64,000 nt of DNA from UBA1738 sp045655325 (GTDB taxonomy: Bacteria > Bacillota > Clostridia > UBA1381). Shown here piece by piece: positions 1-8,800 of the stretch. The stretch's first letter is position 1. Each line of letters begins with the position of its first letter. The notes under the pieces are model-generated. The model saw only the letters and a list, made by a program, of their open reading frames with translations. It searched no databases and was not told the DNA's origin. The DNA lies in the NCBI GenBank assembly GCA_045655325.1, contig JAZOOY010000020.1:1-64000 (forward strand), given 5' to 3'. A program made the translations under genes and the position numbers.

Positions 1-303
1 ACATCGCAGAATTTCAACACCCGTTCCTTTGGTGAACGTGTGGCACTAAACACACCAATTCAGGGAAGTGCTGCGGACATCATAAAGCTTGCAATGGTGA
101 AAATCTATAACCGCTTAAAAGCTGAAAAGTTACAGTCAAAACTGATACTTCAGGTACACGACGAACTTATAATTGAAACACTTTTGGAAGAAAAAGAGCA
201 GGTTTCAAAAATTCTTAAAGAAGAAATGGAAAATGCGGCAACACTTTTGGTACCGCTTTTGGTGGATATGTCGGAGGGTGATAACTGGTATGATGCAAAA
301 TAA
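1..303 (+). CDS. polA: DNA polymerase I, C-terminal fragment (5' end outside window)
   Basis: This is the last 100 residues of a family A DNA polymerase. The frame is open from base 1, so the gene enters the window already started. The fragment opens with the NFNTRSFGERVALNTPIQGS block of the palm/fingers region and contains the motif C sequence QVHDELIIE, whose His-Asp pair includes the catalytic Asp at about residue 54 of the fragment. The enzyme fills gaps during Okazaki-fragment processing and excision repair. The stop overlaps the start of coaE by 14 bases, so the two are probably one transcript, as is common in Bacillota. The presence of exonuclease domains cannot be judged. Confidence 0.95.
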   Translation, partial: TSQNFNTRSFGERVALNTPIQGSAADIIKLAMVKIYNRLKAEKLQSKLILQVHDELIIETLLEEKEQVSKILKEEMENAATLLVPLLVDMSEGDNWYDAK

Positions 304-862
304 AAAGCTCATCGGAATAACAGGCGGTTCAGGTTGCGGAAAAAGTCACCTGTCAGGTCGCCTTAGGGAACGAGGCATTCCTGTAATTGACTGCGACCTT
401 GTATCCCGTGAGATTATGGCAAAGGGCACACCTTGCGCTAAGGAAGTTACCCAGTATTTCGGTGAAGAAATTTTGGAAAACGGCGAAATAAACCGAAGAG
501 CACTTGGGAAAATCGTATTTTCCGACCCTGATAAACTTAAAAAACTAAACGAAATCACGCATAAATACATTCTTGAGAGCATATATAATAAGATGGAAAA
601 AGAAGAAAGCGACGTGGTTTTAGCAGACGGTGCCACCTTAATCGAAAGCGGAATTTCCTGCGATATGATGGTAGGGATTGTTGCCGATAAGGAGACACGA
701 AAAAAGCGTATTATGGAAAGAGATGGACTTTCTAAAGAAGATGCTGAACTTCGCATAAATGCGCAGAAAGACGATAGTTTCTACAGAGAAAACTGCGATT
801 TTGTTATTGATAACAGTTTGGGAAATATTGATATTGACGAGTTTATAAAAAAGATAATGTAA
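290..862 (+). CDS. coaE: dephospho-CoA kinase
   Basis: CoaE phosphorylates the 3'-hydroxyl of dephospho-CoA, the last step of coenzyme A synthesis in the cytosol. The 190-residue protein has the P-loop GGSGCGKS at residues 12-19 and the DCDLVSRE block that follows in this family. The length is normal. The frame is open further upstream, but that extension reads an antisense-like basic sequence inside polA. I chose ATG 290 because GGAGGG (273-278) lies 11 bases before it and the P-loop then begins at the usual place. It overlaps polA and is followed by a kinase-like gene after a short gap. Confidence 0.95.
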   Translation: MMQNKKLIGITGGSGCGKSHLSGRLRERGIPVIDCDLVSREIMAKGTPCAKEVTQYFGEEILENGEINRRALGKIVFSDPDKLKKLNEITHKYILESIYNKMEKEESDVVLADGATLIESGISCDMMVGIVADKETRKKRIMERDGLSKEDAELRINAQKDDSFYRENCDFVIDNSLGNIDIDEFIKKIM

Positions 863-876
863 GGAGGATGCTTTTT

Positions 877-1494
877 ATGAAAACTATAATTACAGTTGGA
901 AGAGAATACGGAAGCGGAGGCAAGGAGATAAGCCAGAAACTTTCAGAAAAATTGGGAATTCCTCTTTATGATGACGAATTTTCAGAAGGCGTGGCAGAAG
1001 CGGTAAACGCACATCCTGATGTTGTTAAAAAGGTGGACGAAAGAGCCACAAACAGCCTTTTATACACCCTTGTTTCAGGTGGCGGACTTCGTGGAATAAG
1101 CGACGTTATCCAGTATGAAATGCACATCAATGACAAGGTTTTTGTTGGTCAGTCAAACTTCATAAAGGAAACTGCGAAAAAAGGACCTTGCATTTTCTTG
1201 GGACGTTGTGCTGACTATGTTTTAGACGGACATGAAAACTTATTGCGAGTGTTCCTGTATGCCGATATGGACAAGAAAATAGAGCGAATCTCAAGACTTT
1301 ATGACCTTGATTCAAAAAAGGCAAAGGACCAGATCATTAAAATTGAAAAACAGAGAAAAACACACTATAATTACTACACAGACAGGGAATGGGATGACCT
1401 TTCAACCTATGATTTGTGTATCAATGTGGGACTTTTGGGCGTAGACGCAACAGTTGACCTTATTTGTGACTGTGTGAATAAAATGGAGAAGTAA
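877..1494 (+). CDS. cytidylate kinase-like family protein
   Basis: This 205-residue protein belongs to the cytidylate-kinase-like P-loop family (Cytidylate_kin2). The N-terminus GREYGSGGKEIS (residues 8-19) is a nucleotide-binding loop in which the canonical GKS is replaced by GGK, as is usual in this group. A lid-like basic region follows (RISRLYDLDSKKAKDQI, then QRKTHYNYYT). True CMP kinase (Cmk) is a different and longer-conserved family, so the substrate is unknown here. ATG 877 is preferred to ATG 868 because the AAGGAGG at 861-867 ends right before 868 and is 9 bases from 877. The gene lies between coaE and uppP, apparently in the same transcript. Confidence 0.8.
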   Translation: MKTIITVGREYGSGGKEISQKLSEKLGIPLYDDEFSEGVAEAVNAHPDVVKKVDERATNSLLYTLVSGGGLRGISDVIQYEMHINDKVFVGQSNFIKETAKKGPCIFLGRCADYVLDGHENLLRVFLYADMDKKIERISRLYDLDSKKAKDQIIKIEKQRKTHYNYYTDREWDDLSTYDLCINVGLLGVDATVDLICDCVNKMEK

Positions 1495-1495
1495 A

Positions 1496-2302
1496 ATGAT
1501 TGAATATTTAAAAGCCCTTATACTGGGCGTTGTTGAAGGTATAACCGAGTGGCTTCCTGTAAGTTCAACAGGGCATATGATTTTAGTGAACGAGTTTATC
1601 GGCAATGCAGGATTTACGGCGCAAAGTTTGTTCCTTTACGTAATACAGCTTGGCGCAATTTTGGCGGTTGTGACCCTTTACTTTAAGAAGCTTAACCCAT
1701 TTGCACCATCAAAAACAAAGGAAGAGAAAAAGGGCACTTGGGATATGTGGTTCAAGGTAATTGCGGCATGCATCCCTGCAGGTGTTATCGGCCTTTTGTT
1801 CAATGACTATATGGAACAGTTCGAAACTTGGCAGGTGGTATCCACAACATTGATACTTTACGGTATAGCATTTATAATAGTAGAAAATATGCAGAAAAAG
1901 GAAAAAGTCACCGAGATTTCCCAGATGAGCTATAAAACAGCTCTTATAATCGGACTTTTTCAGGTGCTTTCCATAATCCCTGGTACATCACGTTCAGGCT
2001 CTACCATTTTGGGTGCTATGACAGTTGGTGCATCAAGAGGCTTGGCGGCAGAATTTTCATTCTTTTTGGCAATCCCTATAATGTTCGGCGTAAGCTTTTT
2101 GAAAATTGTTACATATGAAGGAATTTTAACAGGAACTGATATCGGCGTGCTTTTAACGGGTATGGTTGTGGCTTATGTGGTTTCACTTTTAGCAATCAAG
2201 TTCCTTGTAAACTTCGTTAAAAAGCACGACTTCAAGCTATTCGGTTGGTACAGAATAGTGCTCGCAATTATTGTTATAGGATACTTCACACTAATTAAAT
2301 AG
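1496..2302 (+). CDS. uppP: undecaprenyl-diphosphatase UppP (BacA type)
   Basis: UppP is an integral membrane phosphatase that converts undecaprenyl diphosphate to the monophosphate. This recycles the lipid carrier for peptidoglycan and wall glycans and gives some bacitracin tolerance. The 268-residue protein has both signature blocks: GVVEGITEWLPVSSTGHM near the N-terminus, with the catalytic Glu pair region, and PGTSRSGSTI in the middle, with the catalytic Arg. Several hydrophobic helices are visible. The start codon follows the previous stop by one base, so translation is probably coupled. A strong terminator follows directly, closing the polA-uppP unit. Confidence 0.96.
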   Translation: MIEYLKALILGVVEGITEWLPVSSTGHMILVNEFIGNAGFTAQSLFLYVIQLGAILAVVTLYFKKLNPFAPSKTKEEKKGTWDMWFKVIAACIPAGVIGLLFNDYMEQFETWQVVSTTLILYGIAFIIVENMQKKEKVTEISQMSYKTALIIGLFQVLSIIPGTSRSGSTILGAMTVGASRGLAAEFSFFLAIPIMFGVSFLKIVTYEGILTGTDIGVLLTGMVVAYVVSLLAIKFLVNFVKKHDFKLFGWYRIVLAIIVIGYFTLIK

Positions 2303-2303
2303 G

Positions 2304-2334
2304 AAAAAAGCGATGCAACAGCATCGCTTTTTTT
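2304..2334 (+). terminator. Rho-independent terminator after uppP
   Basis: The stem GCGATGC/GCATCGC has an AACA loop and is flanked by an A-run and a T-run. It lies directly behind the uppP stop. Confidence 0.9.
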
Positions 2335-2366
2335 GTTAAGTTCACAAACTGTTCAAAAAAATAATG

Positions 2367-2395
2367 TTGCAATTTTACAAAAAAAGTGGTATAGT
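2367..2395 (+). promoter_or_regulatory. Sigma-A promoter for the TPW-repeat protein pair
   Basis: TTGCAA (2367-2372), a 17-base spacer and TATAGT (2390-2395) lie 43 bases before the start codon of the next gene. Confidence 0.75.
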
Positions 2396-2438
2396 ATTAT
2401 AAGAATACTTTTACCTATAAGGAAGGAGAACATTTAAA

Positions 2439-3017
2439 ATGAGCGAAAGTAAATCAAAGAAACTAAGAAAAGAACAGGCACCGCAGGTGGCACCAAAAAA
2501 GGACAAGAGCGGTATAATATTTAATATAGTAGTAATCTTGGTTATCGTAGCAGTTACTGCAGTAGGCGGATGGGCTGCTTATGACAAGATTAAGGCTAAT
2601 ATGCCTGTTGTAGAAGAAGAACAGGTTATGACAGTAGCACAGGTTGCACAGGAAGAGGAAATGTCAGTTGAAGACTTCCTTGCAAAGGTGGGACTTGCAG
2701 ATTCAGGTCTTACAGCAGAAAGCACAGCAGATGAGCTACTTAGCAAAATGACAATCGAAAACTTTGCAAAGTTTGAAGACACAGAAGTTGAAGAATTTAA
2801 AGCTATGTACGGAATTGAGGCTTTAGCAAATGACACTCCTTGGAACGAAGCACAGATGGAAATTCCAATGGCAAAGATGGCTGAAAATCAGTACGATATG
2901 AGCTTTGAAGATTTTGCAGCACAGAATCAGCTTCCACCTGAAATCACAGGCGATATGACACAGGAAGAAGCACTTGCTATTATGCAGGCTGACCACACAG
3001 GCCACAACCACGGCTAA
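2439..3017 (+). CDS. single-pass membrane protein with short TPW-type repeats
   Basis: I do not recognise a named family for this 192-residue protein. A basic N-terminus is followed by one hydrophobic helix at about residues 26-48. The acidic region beyond it is probably extracytoplasmic. That region holds three loosely related units of 35-40 residues: one beginning MSVEDFLAKVGL, one containing FKAMYGIEALANDTPWNE, and one beginning MSFEDFAAQNQL. The last residues are His-rich (HTGHNHG). The start follows AAGGAGGAG-like bases. The next gene encodes a protein with the same topology and the same FKAxYG...TPW motif, so the two are probably paralogues from one operon. No enzymatic residues are apparent. 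Confidence 0.75.
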   Translation: MSESKSKKLRKEQAPQVAPKKDKSGIIFNIVVILVIVAVTAVGGWAAYDKIKANMPVVEEEQVMTVAQVAQEEEMSVEDFLAKVGLADSGLTAESTADELLSKMTIENFAKFEDTEVEEFKAMYGIEALANDTPWNEAQMEIPMAKMAENQYDMSFEDFAAQNQLPPEITGDMTQEEALAIMQADHTGHNHG

Positions 3018-3039
3018 TATATAATAAGGAGAAATTACA

Positions 3040-3819
3040 ATGGAAGAAAATAAGAACTTAGAAAACGAACTTCTTGAAGAAGTGGCTGAAGAAGCCGTAG
3101 CTGAAGAAGTTACAGAAGAAATCGTTGAAGAAGTAGCAGAAGCTACTGAAGAAACTGTAGAAGAAGTTATTGAAGAAGCACTAGATGCAGTTGAAGAAGC
3201 TACAGAAGAACTTGAAGCTACAGAAGAAATTCCAGAAGAAGCTCCAAAGGGCTCAAAGAAGGGTGCTATCATTGCAATCGTAGTTGCAGCAGTTATCGTT
3301 ATTTTAGCAGTTGTAACATCAACAATGAATTTCAATAAGTACAACAAGCTTGGCTATGTTGATATCAGCGGAAAAACTATTCAGGATATTGCAGATGCAC
3401 AGGGAATTACTCTTGCTGAGTTCCTTGAAGCATATCACTTGCCTGAAGATATGCCTGGTGATACAACAGAAGCAAATGCTTACTACTCAATTCCTACAGG
3501 TATAGTTGCTGAAATGAACGGACTTGATTTTGCCACATTAAAGGCTATGTTAAAGTTCCAGGATGACGTAACAGAAGAAACACCTTGGGGAATCGCTGAA
3601 GGCGGAATCCTACTTGCTGATTACATCGGCGGTGCAGATAAGGTTGATGCTTTTAAGGCACAGTATGGCTTTGGTGACGAAGTTACAGCTGAAACACCTT
3701 GGGGTGAACTAAGAAACACTGTTGACACAATCGAGCTTGAAAACAGAAAAGCTGAAGAAGAAGCAGCTGCTCAGGCTGGAGATGCCACATCAGAAGATGC
3801 TGAAGTGGTTGTAGAATAA
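3040..3819 (+). CDS. acidic single-pass membrane protein with TPWG repeats
   Basis: This 259-residue protein has a very Glu-rich segment (residues 1-68), one transmembrane helix (about 76-94), and an outer region with at least three repeat units. The best two are FATLKAMLKFQDDVTEETPWG and VDAFKAQYGFGDEVTAETPWG, given here without their linkers. A third, degenerate unit (ITLAEFLEAYHLPEDMPGD) precedes them. The pattern, a short helix then YGL/F, an acidic turn and TPWG, matches the middle unit of the preceding protein. The function is unknown. The acidic N-terminus could be a cytoplasmic interaction tail. The gene shares a promoter with its upstream neighbour and ends at a strong terminator. 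Confidence 0.75.
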   Translation: MEENKNLENELLEEVAEEAVAEEVTEEIVEEVAEATEETVEEVIEEALDAVEEATEELEATEEIPEEAPKGSKKGAIIAIVVAAVIVILAVVTSTMNFNKYNKLGYVDISGKTIQDIADAQGITLAEFLEAYHLPEDMPGDTTEANAYYSIPTGIVAEMNGLDFATLKAMLKFQDDVTEETPWGIAEGGILLADYIGGADKVDAFKAQYGFGDEVTAETPWGELRNTVDTIELENRKAEEEAAAQAGDATSEDAEVVVE

Positions 3820-3830
3820 GTATAAAAATT

Positions 3831-3856
3831 CGGGCGACATGTTCGCCCGTTTTTTG
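3831..3856 (+). terminator. Rho-independent terminator
   Basis: The stem CGGGCGA/TCGCCCG (3831-3837 with 3843-3849) is followed by seven T. Confidence 0.9.
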
Positions 3857-3873
3857 TAAAAGCGAGGAAAGTT

Positions 3874-4467
3874 ATGAAGTATTACGCAGTTAAAAACGGA
3901 AGAAAAATCGGGATTTTTGAAAGCTGGGATGAGTGCAAGGCCCAGGTGGACGGTTTTTCGGGAGCGGAGTACAAATCATTTACAAAAAGAGAAGATGCCC
4001 TTTCCTTTTTGGGTATCGGTGGTCAGGAAACCTTTGATTTTATGACGGAAGACGTAACCAAGGCTTACGTTGACGGAAGTTATAATATAGAAACAAAAGA
4101 GTTTTCCTTTGGCGCAGTGATCTTTGTTGGTGGCGAGATGCTGACTTTTTCAGAAAAGTTTGATGACCAAGACCTTGCCGAAATGCGAAATGTGGCAGGG
4201 GAAATTAAAGGCGCAGAATTTGTTATAAGATACTGCAAAGAGCACGGCATTCGTGATATAGAAATATACTATGACTATGAGGGCATATCAGCTTGGGCAG
4301 AAGGCAGATGGAAAACTAATAAGGACGGAACCATCGCCTATAAAAAGGCTTATGACGAACTGTCAAAATTCGTAAATGTAACTTTTTGCAAGGTAAAAGG
4401 CCATTCGGGTGATAAATACAACGATATGGTAGATAGGCTGGCAAAAGATGCACTTGGCATAAAGTAG
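3874..4467 (+). CDS. ribonuclease H with N-terminal viroplasmin-like domain
   Basis: This 197-residue protein cuts the RNA strand of RNA-DNA hybrids. The N-terminal 45 residues (KYYAVKNGRKIGIFESWDEC...) match the caulimovirus-VI/viroplasmin hybrid-binding module found in many RNase H1 enzymes. The catalytic domain follows, with the acidic set D67 (YVDGSYN), E110 (RNVAGEI), D134 (YYDYEG) and D187 (MVDRLA), and a GHSGD loop at about 177. All catalytic positions are present. The domain order and the short GHSGDKYND segment fit the Bacillota form more than E. coli RnhA. It follows its own spacer behind a terminator and is expressed alone. Confidence 0.9.
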   Translation: MKYYAVKNGRKIGIFESWDECKAQVDGFSGAEYKSFTKREDALSFLGIGGQETFDFMTEDVTKAYVDGSYNIETKEFSFGAVIFVGGEMLTFSEKFDDQDLAEMRNVAGEIKGAEFVIRYCKEHGIRDIEIYYDYEGISAWAEGRWKTNKDGTIAYKKAYDELSKFVNVTFCKVKGHSGDKYNDMVDRLAKDALGIK

Positions 4468-4493
4468 GAATGGTAAAAAATGCACAGAACGTT

Positions 4494-4528
4494 AAAAAAG
4501 AAAACCGATATTTCGGTTTTCTTTTTTT
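4494..4528 (+). terminator. Rho-independent terminator after the RNase H gene
   Basis: The stem GAAAACCGA/TCGGTTTTC has flanking A- and T-runs. Confidence 0.85.
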
Positions 4529-4535
4529 ACTAAGA

Positions 4536-4608
4536 ACGAAAGGGACCACTCGGCGTACACACGTACGCCGTCGGGCAGGGCGTCAGGGAACCAGACGCTT
4601 CCTTTCGT
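4536..4608. repeat. structured repeat, copy A (predicted three-way junction)
   Basis: This 73-base unit is closed by ACGAAAGG/CCTTTCGT (4536-4543 with 4601-4608). Inside are two hairpins: GGCGTAC/GTACGCC (4552-4558 with 4563-4569) and GCGTC/GACGC (4580-4584 with 4594-4598). It shares the block ACCACTCGGCGTAC-N4-GTACG with a second copy at 13278-13348. It lies between two convergent terminators, so it is probably not in a long transcript. I cannot assign it to a known RNA family or repeat family. Confidence 0.65.
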
Positions 4609-4647
4609 CCTTTCTGCACTATTTTTTCGCATTCCTCAAAATTCTGC

Positions 4648-4681
4648 AAAAAAAAGAAACCCAAATTACTGAAGGGTTTCT
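4648..4681 (-). terminator. Rho-independent terminator for the DnaD-like gene
   Basis: Read on the minus strand, AGAAACCC/GGGTTTCT is followed by an eight-base U-run. Confidence 0.85.
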
Positions 4682-4691
4682 TTTAATATTT

Positions 4692-5633
4692 TTATCCTCT
4701 TGTTAACTTTTCCAAATCATCGTGGTCATAAAGGTTATCGCCAAAAGCATTTCCATCGGTTTTTGCACGTTTTTTAAACTTGCGGTTATCTTCTTCAGCG
4801 TCAGCCACTGTGCGGATTCCCTCTTGTGCCCAGCGAGTTATGATTTTGTCCATATACGGGAAAGAAAGCTTTGCTGTCTGAATAATGCAATATTCATAGC
4901 TGAGGGCAATCATTTCTTCTTCCATACCCATTTCGTCGTGCCACTTGAAAAGGTACTTTTCTTCTATCTGTGAAAGGCTTCTGTCTGCGATTCCCATAAT
5001 CTTGCGAATGGAATATAAAAATCCTGTTTTCTGCTCTTCATTCTTTATATAAAGAGCCACGTTTTCAGCGTTAATAAGTCCCATTTCGCTCCAGGAAACC
5101 GCAACCTTTTCTATGTAATTCATTCTTGTCTTGCCTTTTGATACGCAGTGTTCCAAAAGAAGAAGGATTGCTTCAGGTGACATTTTAAGTTCGGAATAGA
5201 ACCAGTAAATTGTTTCCATATCCTGCTCAGAAATTGTTTTTCCTAAAATTTCCTGTGAAACCATAAACATATCAGAAAGGCTTCTGTCATTTGCAATTAT
5301 CTCTGCAAGGTTTTCGGTGTGTGGCTTTTTCTCAGGCTGGATTTCGTCAGCACTTTTTTCTGTGGCAGTGTTTCCTGCACCAAAGCAGATGGCATCACCG
5401 TTTTTAGTAATTACACCGCAGGATTCCCAGTAACGAACCGCAAGCATAAGGTCGCTTTCTAAAAGTCCCAATGCTTCGGCAATATCGGAAAACTCTACGT
5501 TTGCGTTTTCTGATGAAAGCATTAAAAGATATAAGTAAACTTTTACGAAAGTAGGGTTTGCCTGTGGAAGTTGCTTCTTTATAAATTCTGTCGGAACAGC
5601 GGTGAATTTGTTGTCATTTGAAAAATAAGGCAT
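4692..5633 (-). CDS. DnaD-domain protein
   Basis: This 313-residue protein has an N-terminal winged-helix region (PTEFIKKQLPQ, then FSDIAEALGLLESDLMLAVRYWE) and two DnaB_2/DnaD-type helical domains. These carry the family pattern IYWFYSELKMSPEAILLLLEHC and a second copy around ALSYEYCIIQTAKLSFPYMDKII. DnaD-like proteins help load the replicative helicase at primosomes or are found in phage replication. The context here is chromosomal, so a replication-initiation role is inferred. ATG 5633 has GGAG eight bases upstream and is chosen over the overlapping GTG 5642. The gene is divergent from rpoB. Confidence 0.85.
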   Translation of the reverse strand: MPYFSNDNKFTAVPTEFIKKQLPQANPTFVKVYLYLLMLSSENANVEFSDIAEALGLLESDLMLAVRYWESCGVITKNGDAICFGAGNTATEKSADEIQPEKKPHTENLAEIIANDRSLSDMFMVSQEILGKTISEQDMETIYWFYSELKMSPEAILLLLEHCVSKGKTRMNYIEKVAVSWSEMGLINAENVALYIKNEEQKTGFLYSIRKIMGIADRSLSQIEEKYLFKWHDEMGMEEEMIALSYEYCIIQTAKLSFPYMDKIITRWAQEGIRTVADAEEDNRKFKKRAKTDGNAFGDNLYDHDDLEKLTRG

Positions 5634-5692
5634 TATTTTCACTCCATAAATTTAGAAATTCCAATTTTTTGAAAAAAAAGTCAATATGCCTG

Positions 5693-5721
5693 TTGACATA
5701 TTGAAAAAAATATGATAACAT
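5693..5721 (+). promoter_or_regulatory. probable sigma-A promoter of rpoB
   Basis: TTGACA (5693-5698), a 17-base spacer and TAACAT (5716-5721) give a 5' leader of about 150 bases before rpoB. The rest of the 248-base divergent region is AT-rich, and I see no other clear element in it. Confidence 0.6.
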
Positions 5722-5881
5722 TGTATATTGTACTATGGTGATAATATGGGATAAATATCCGCTACTCGCCAAGTGTTGTTACTATTATAGCACAGGATTT
5801 TTTAAAAATCAAGAGTAGTTTTCGAAATATTTGATATGTATAGTAAATCCCGTATAAAATTTTTGACGAGGTGATAAAAGA

Positions 5882-8800
5882 ATGGTACATGAGGTTCATT
5901 TAGGGAAAAACCGAAGACTCAGCTATTCCAAAATCGATGAAGTTTTGGATATGCCGAATCTTATCGAAGTGCAGAAGAATTCCTATAAATGGTTCCTTGA
6001 AGAAGGTCTTAAGGAAGTGTTCCGCGACATTTCTCCAATTACAGACCACTCAGGACATTTAAGCTTGGAGTTCTATGACTACACTATCGATTACAACTCA
6101 AAGTACACAGTAGAAGAATGTAAGGAAAGAGACGCAAAGTATGCGGCTCCGCTTCGCGTTAGCGTAAGACTTATCAATCACGATACTGGGGAAATTAAGG
6201 AACAGGAAATCTTTATGGGTGACTTCCCGCTTATGACAGAGCAGGGAACATTCATTATTAATGGTGCTGAACGTGTTATCGTCAGCCAGCTTGTAAGATC
6301 TCCTGGTATGTACTACGAATTTACAAGAGATAAGACAGGTAAACCATTATATACCTCTACTGTAATTCCTTACCGTGGCGCATGGCTTGAGTACGAAACA
6401 GATTCAAATGACGTATTCTCAGTAAGAATTGACCGTACAAGAAAGATTCCTGTAACAGTACTAATGCGTGCAATGGGAATTCAGACAAACTCTGAAATTT
6501 TAGAGTATTTTGGCGAAGACCCACTTATCACAGCTACACTTGAAAAAGACCCAACAACAAGCCGTGATGAAGCGCTTTTGGAAATTTACAAGAGACTTCG
6601 TCCTGGTGAGCCACTAAACGTTGAAAACGCAGAGAGCTTAATTACAAATATGTTCTTTGATCCAAAGCGTTATGACCTTGCTCACGTTGGTAGATATAAA
6701 TATGATAAGAAAATGGCTCTTGGCGCAAGAATCGCAGGCAAGGTTGTTGCAACTGATGTTGTAAGCCCACTAACAGGCGAAATCTTGGCATCAAAGGGCG
6801 ACACATTGTCACTTGATATGGCACTTGCAATTGAAAAAGCAGGTGTTGACTTCGTTGAACTTTTAGTTGACGAAAAGGTAGTGCGTGTAATTTCAAACGG
6901 CATGGTTGATATTACAGAATACTGCGATTTTGACGTAAGTGACGTTCACTACAAAAAGGTTAGAAAGAGCATTCTTTTGGAAATCTTGAACAATGCGGAA
7001 AATGATGAAGATGCAAAAGAACAGATCTTGGCTAATATTGACAACCTATCACCAAAGCATATCACAGAAGAAGATATGTTTGCTTCTATTAACTATGTAA
7101 TTTGTTTAGCAAACGGCATCGGCGAAATCGACGATATCGACCACCTCGGAAACCGTCGTGTAAGATGCGTTGGCGAACTTTTACAGAACCAGTTCAGAAT
7201 TGGTCTTTCAAGAATGGAAAGAGTTGTTCGTGAAAGAATGACAATACAGGACATGGAAGTTATTACACCACAGACACTTATTAACATCAGACCAATAAGT
7301 GCTACAATTAACGAATTCTTCGGTTCATCTCAGCTTTCACAGTTCATGGACCAGCCAAACCCACTTGCAGAACTTCGTCACAAGAGACGTATCTCAGCTT
7401 TGGGTCCTGGCGGTTTGTCACGAGACAGAGCCGGATTTGAAGTCCGTGACGTTCACTATTCTCACTACGGCAGAATGTGTCCGATTGAAACACCGGAAGG
7501 TCCTAACATCGGTCTTATCACATCACTTGCTACATTTGCGAGAATTAACGAATACGGATTTATCGAAGCGCCTTACAGAAAGCTTGATAAAGAAAAGGGC
7601 GTTGTAACAGATGAAATCATTTACATGACAGCTGATGAAGAAGACGCTTACACAGTTGCACAGGCAAACGAACCACTAGACGCAGAAGGTCATTTCTTAG
7701 ACAAGAAGGTAACAGCACGTTACCGTGATGAGATCATAGAAGTATCACCTGACAAGATTGATTATATGGACGTATCTCCAAAACAGCTTGTATCAGTTGT
7801 TACAGCATGTATCCCATTCCTTGAAAACGATGACGCGAACCGTGCACTAATGGGTTCAAACATGCAGTGTCAGGCAGTTCCACTATTAACAACTGACTCA
7901 CCAATCGTTGGTACAGGTATGGAATACAAAGTTGCCCGTGACTCAGGTTCTGCTGTAGTTGCGAAGGAAGCCGGTACTGTTGTTAAGGTTTCAGCTGACG
8001 AAGTTGTTATCAAGGGTGACAAGACAGGCTCAAAATATACACAGAAGCTTATCAAATTCGCTCGTTCAAACCAGTCAACATGCATCAACCAAAGACCAAT
8101 CGTTGAAGTTGGTGAACACGTTGAAAAGGGTGATATTATTGCCGACGGTCCAGCTATGGATAACGGTGAATTAGCTCTTGGTAAGAACGTTCTTATCGGA
8201 TTTATGACTTGGGAAGGTTATAACTACGAAGACGCTGTTCTTATTTCAGAAGAGCTAGTTAAGCACGATATGTTCACATCTATTCATATTGAAGAATACG
8301 AATGTGAAGCTCGTGATACAAAGCTTGGCGCAGAAGAAATCACAAGAGATATTCCAAACGTATCAGAAGAAGCACTAAAAGACCTTAACGAAGAAGGTAT
8401 CATCAGAATCGGTGCTGAAGTTCGTGCAGGGGATATCTTAGTTGGTAAGGTTACACCAAAGGGTGAAACCGAACTTACACCTGAAGAAAGACTTCTTCGT
8501 GCAATCTTCGGCGAAAAGGCAAGAGAAGTTCGTGATACTTCACTTCGTGTACCACACGGTGAAAACGGTATCATTGTTGACGTTAAGGAATTCACTCGTG
8601 AAAACGGCGATGAGCTTTCACCGGGTGTAAATAAAGTTGTAAGATGTTATATCGCACAGAAGAGAAAGATCTCTGTGGGTGACAAGATGGCGGGTCGTCA
8701 CGGTAATAAGGGTGTCGTTTCTCGCGTACTTCCACAGGAAGATATGCCATTCCTAGAAGATGGTACACCACTTCAGATCGTACTAAACCCTCTAGGCGTT

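Noticed and set aside
2823..3347. 174-codon open frame on the minus strand, Ser/Ala/Val-rich
   Set aside because: It is the antisense shadow of the GAA-rich acidic tail and of the two TPW-repeat genes, and it has no ribosome binding site.
4470..4706. 78-codon plus-strand frame after the RNase H gene
   Set aside because: It crosses a terminator, the structured repeat and a second terminator. The composition (Arg/Thr then Phe/Leu) reflects these structures.
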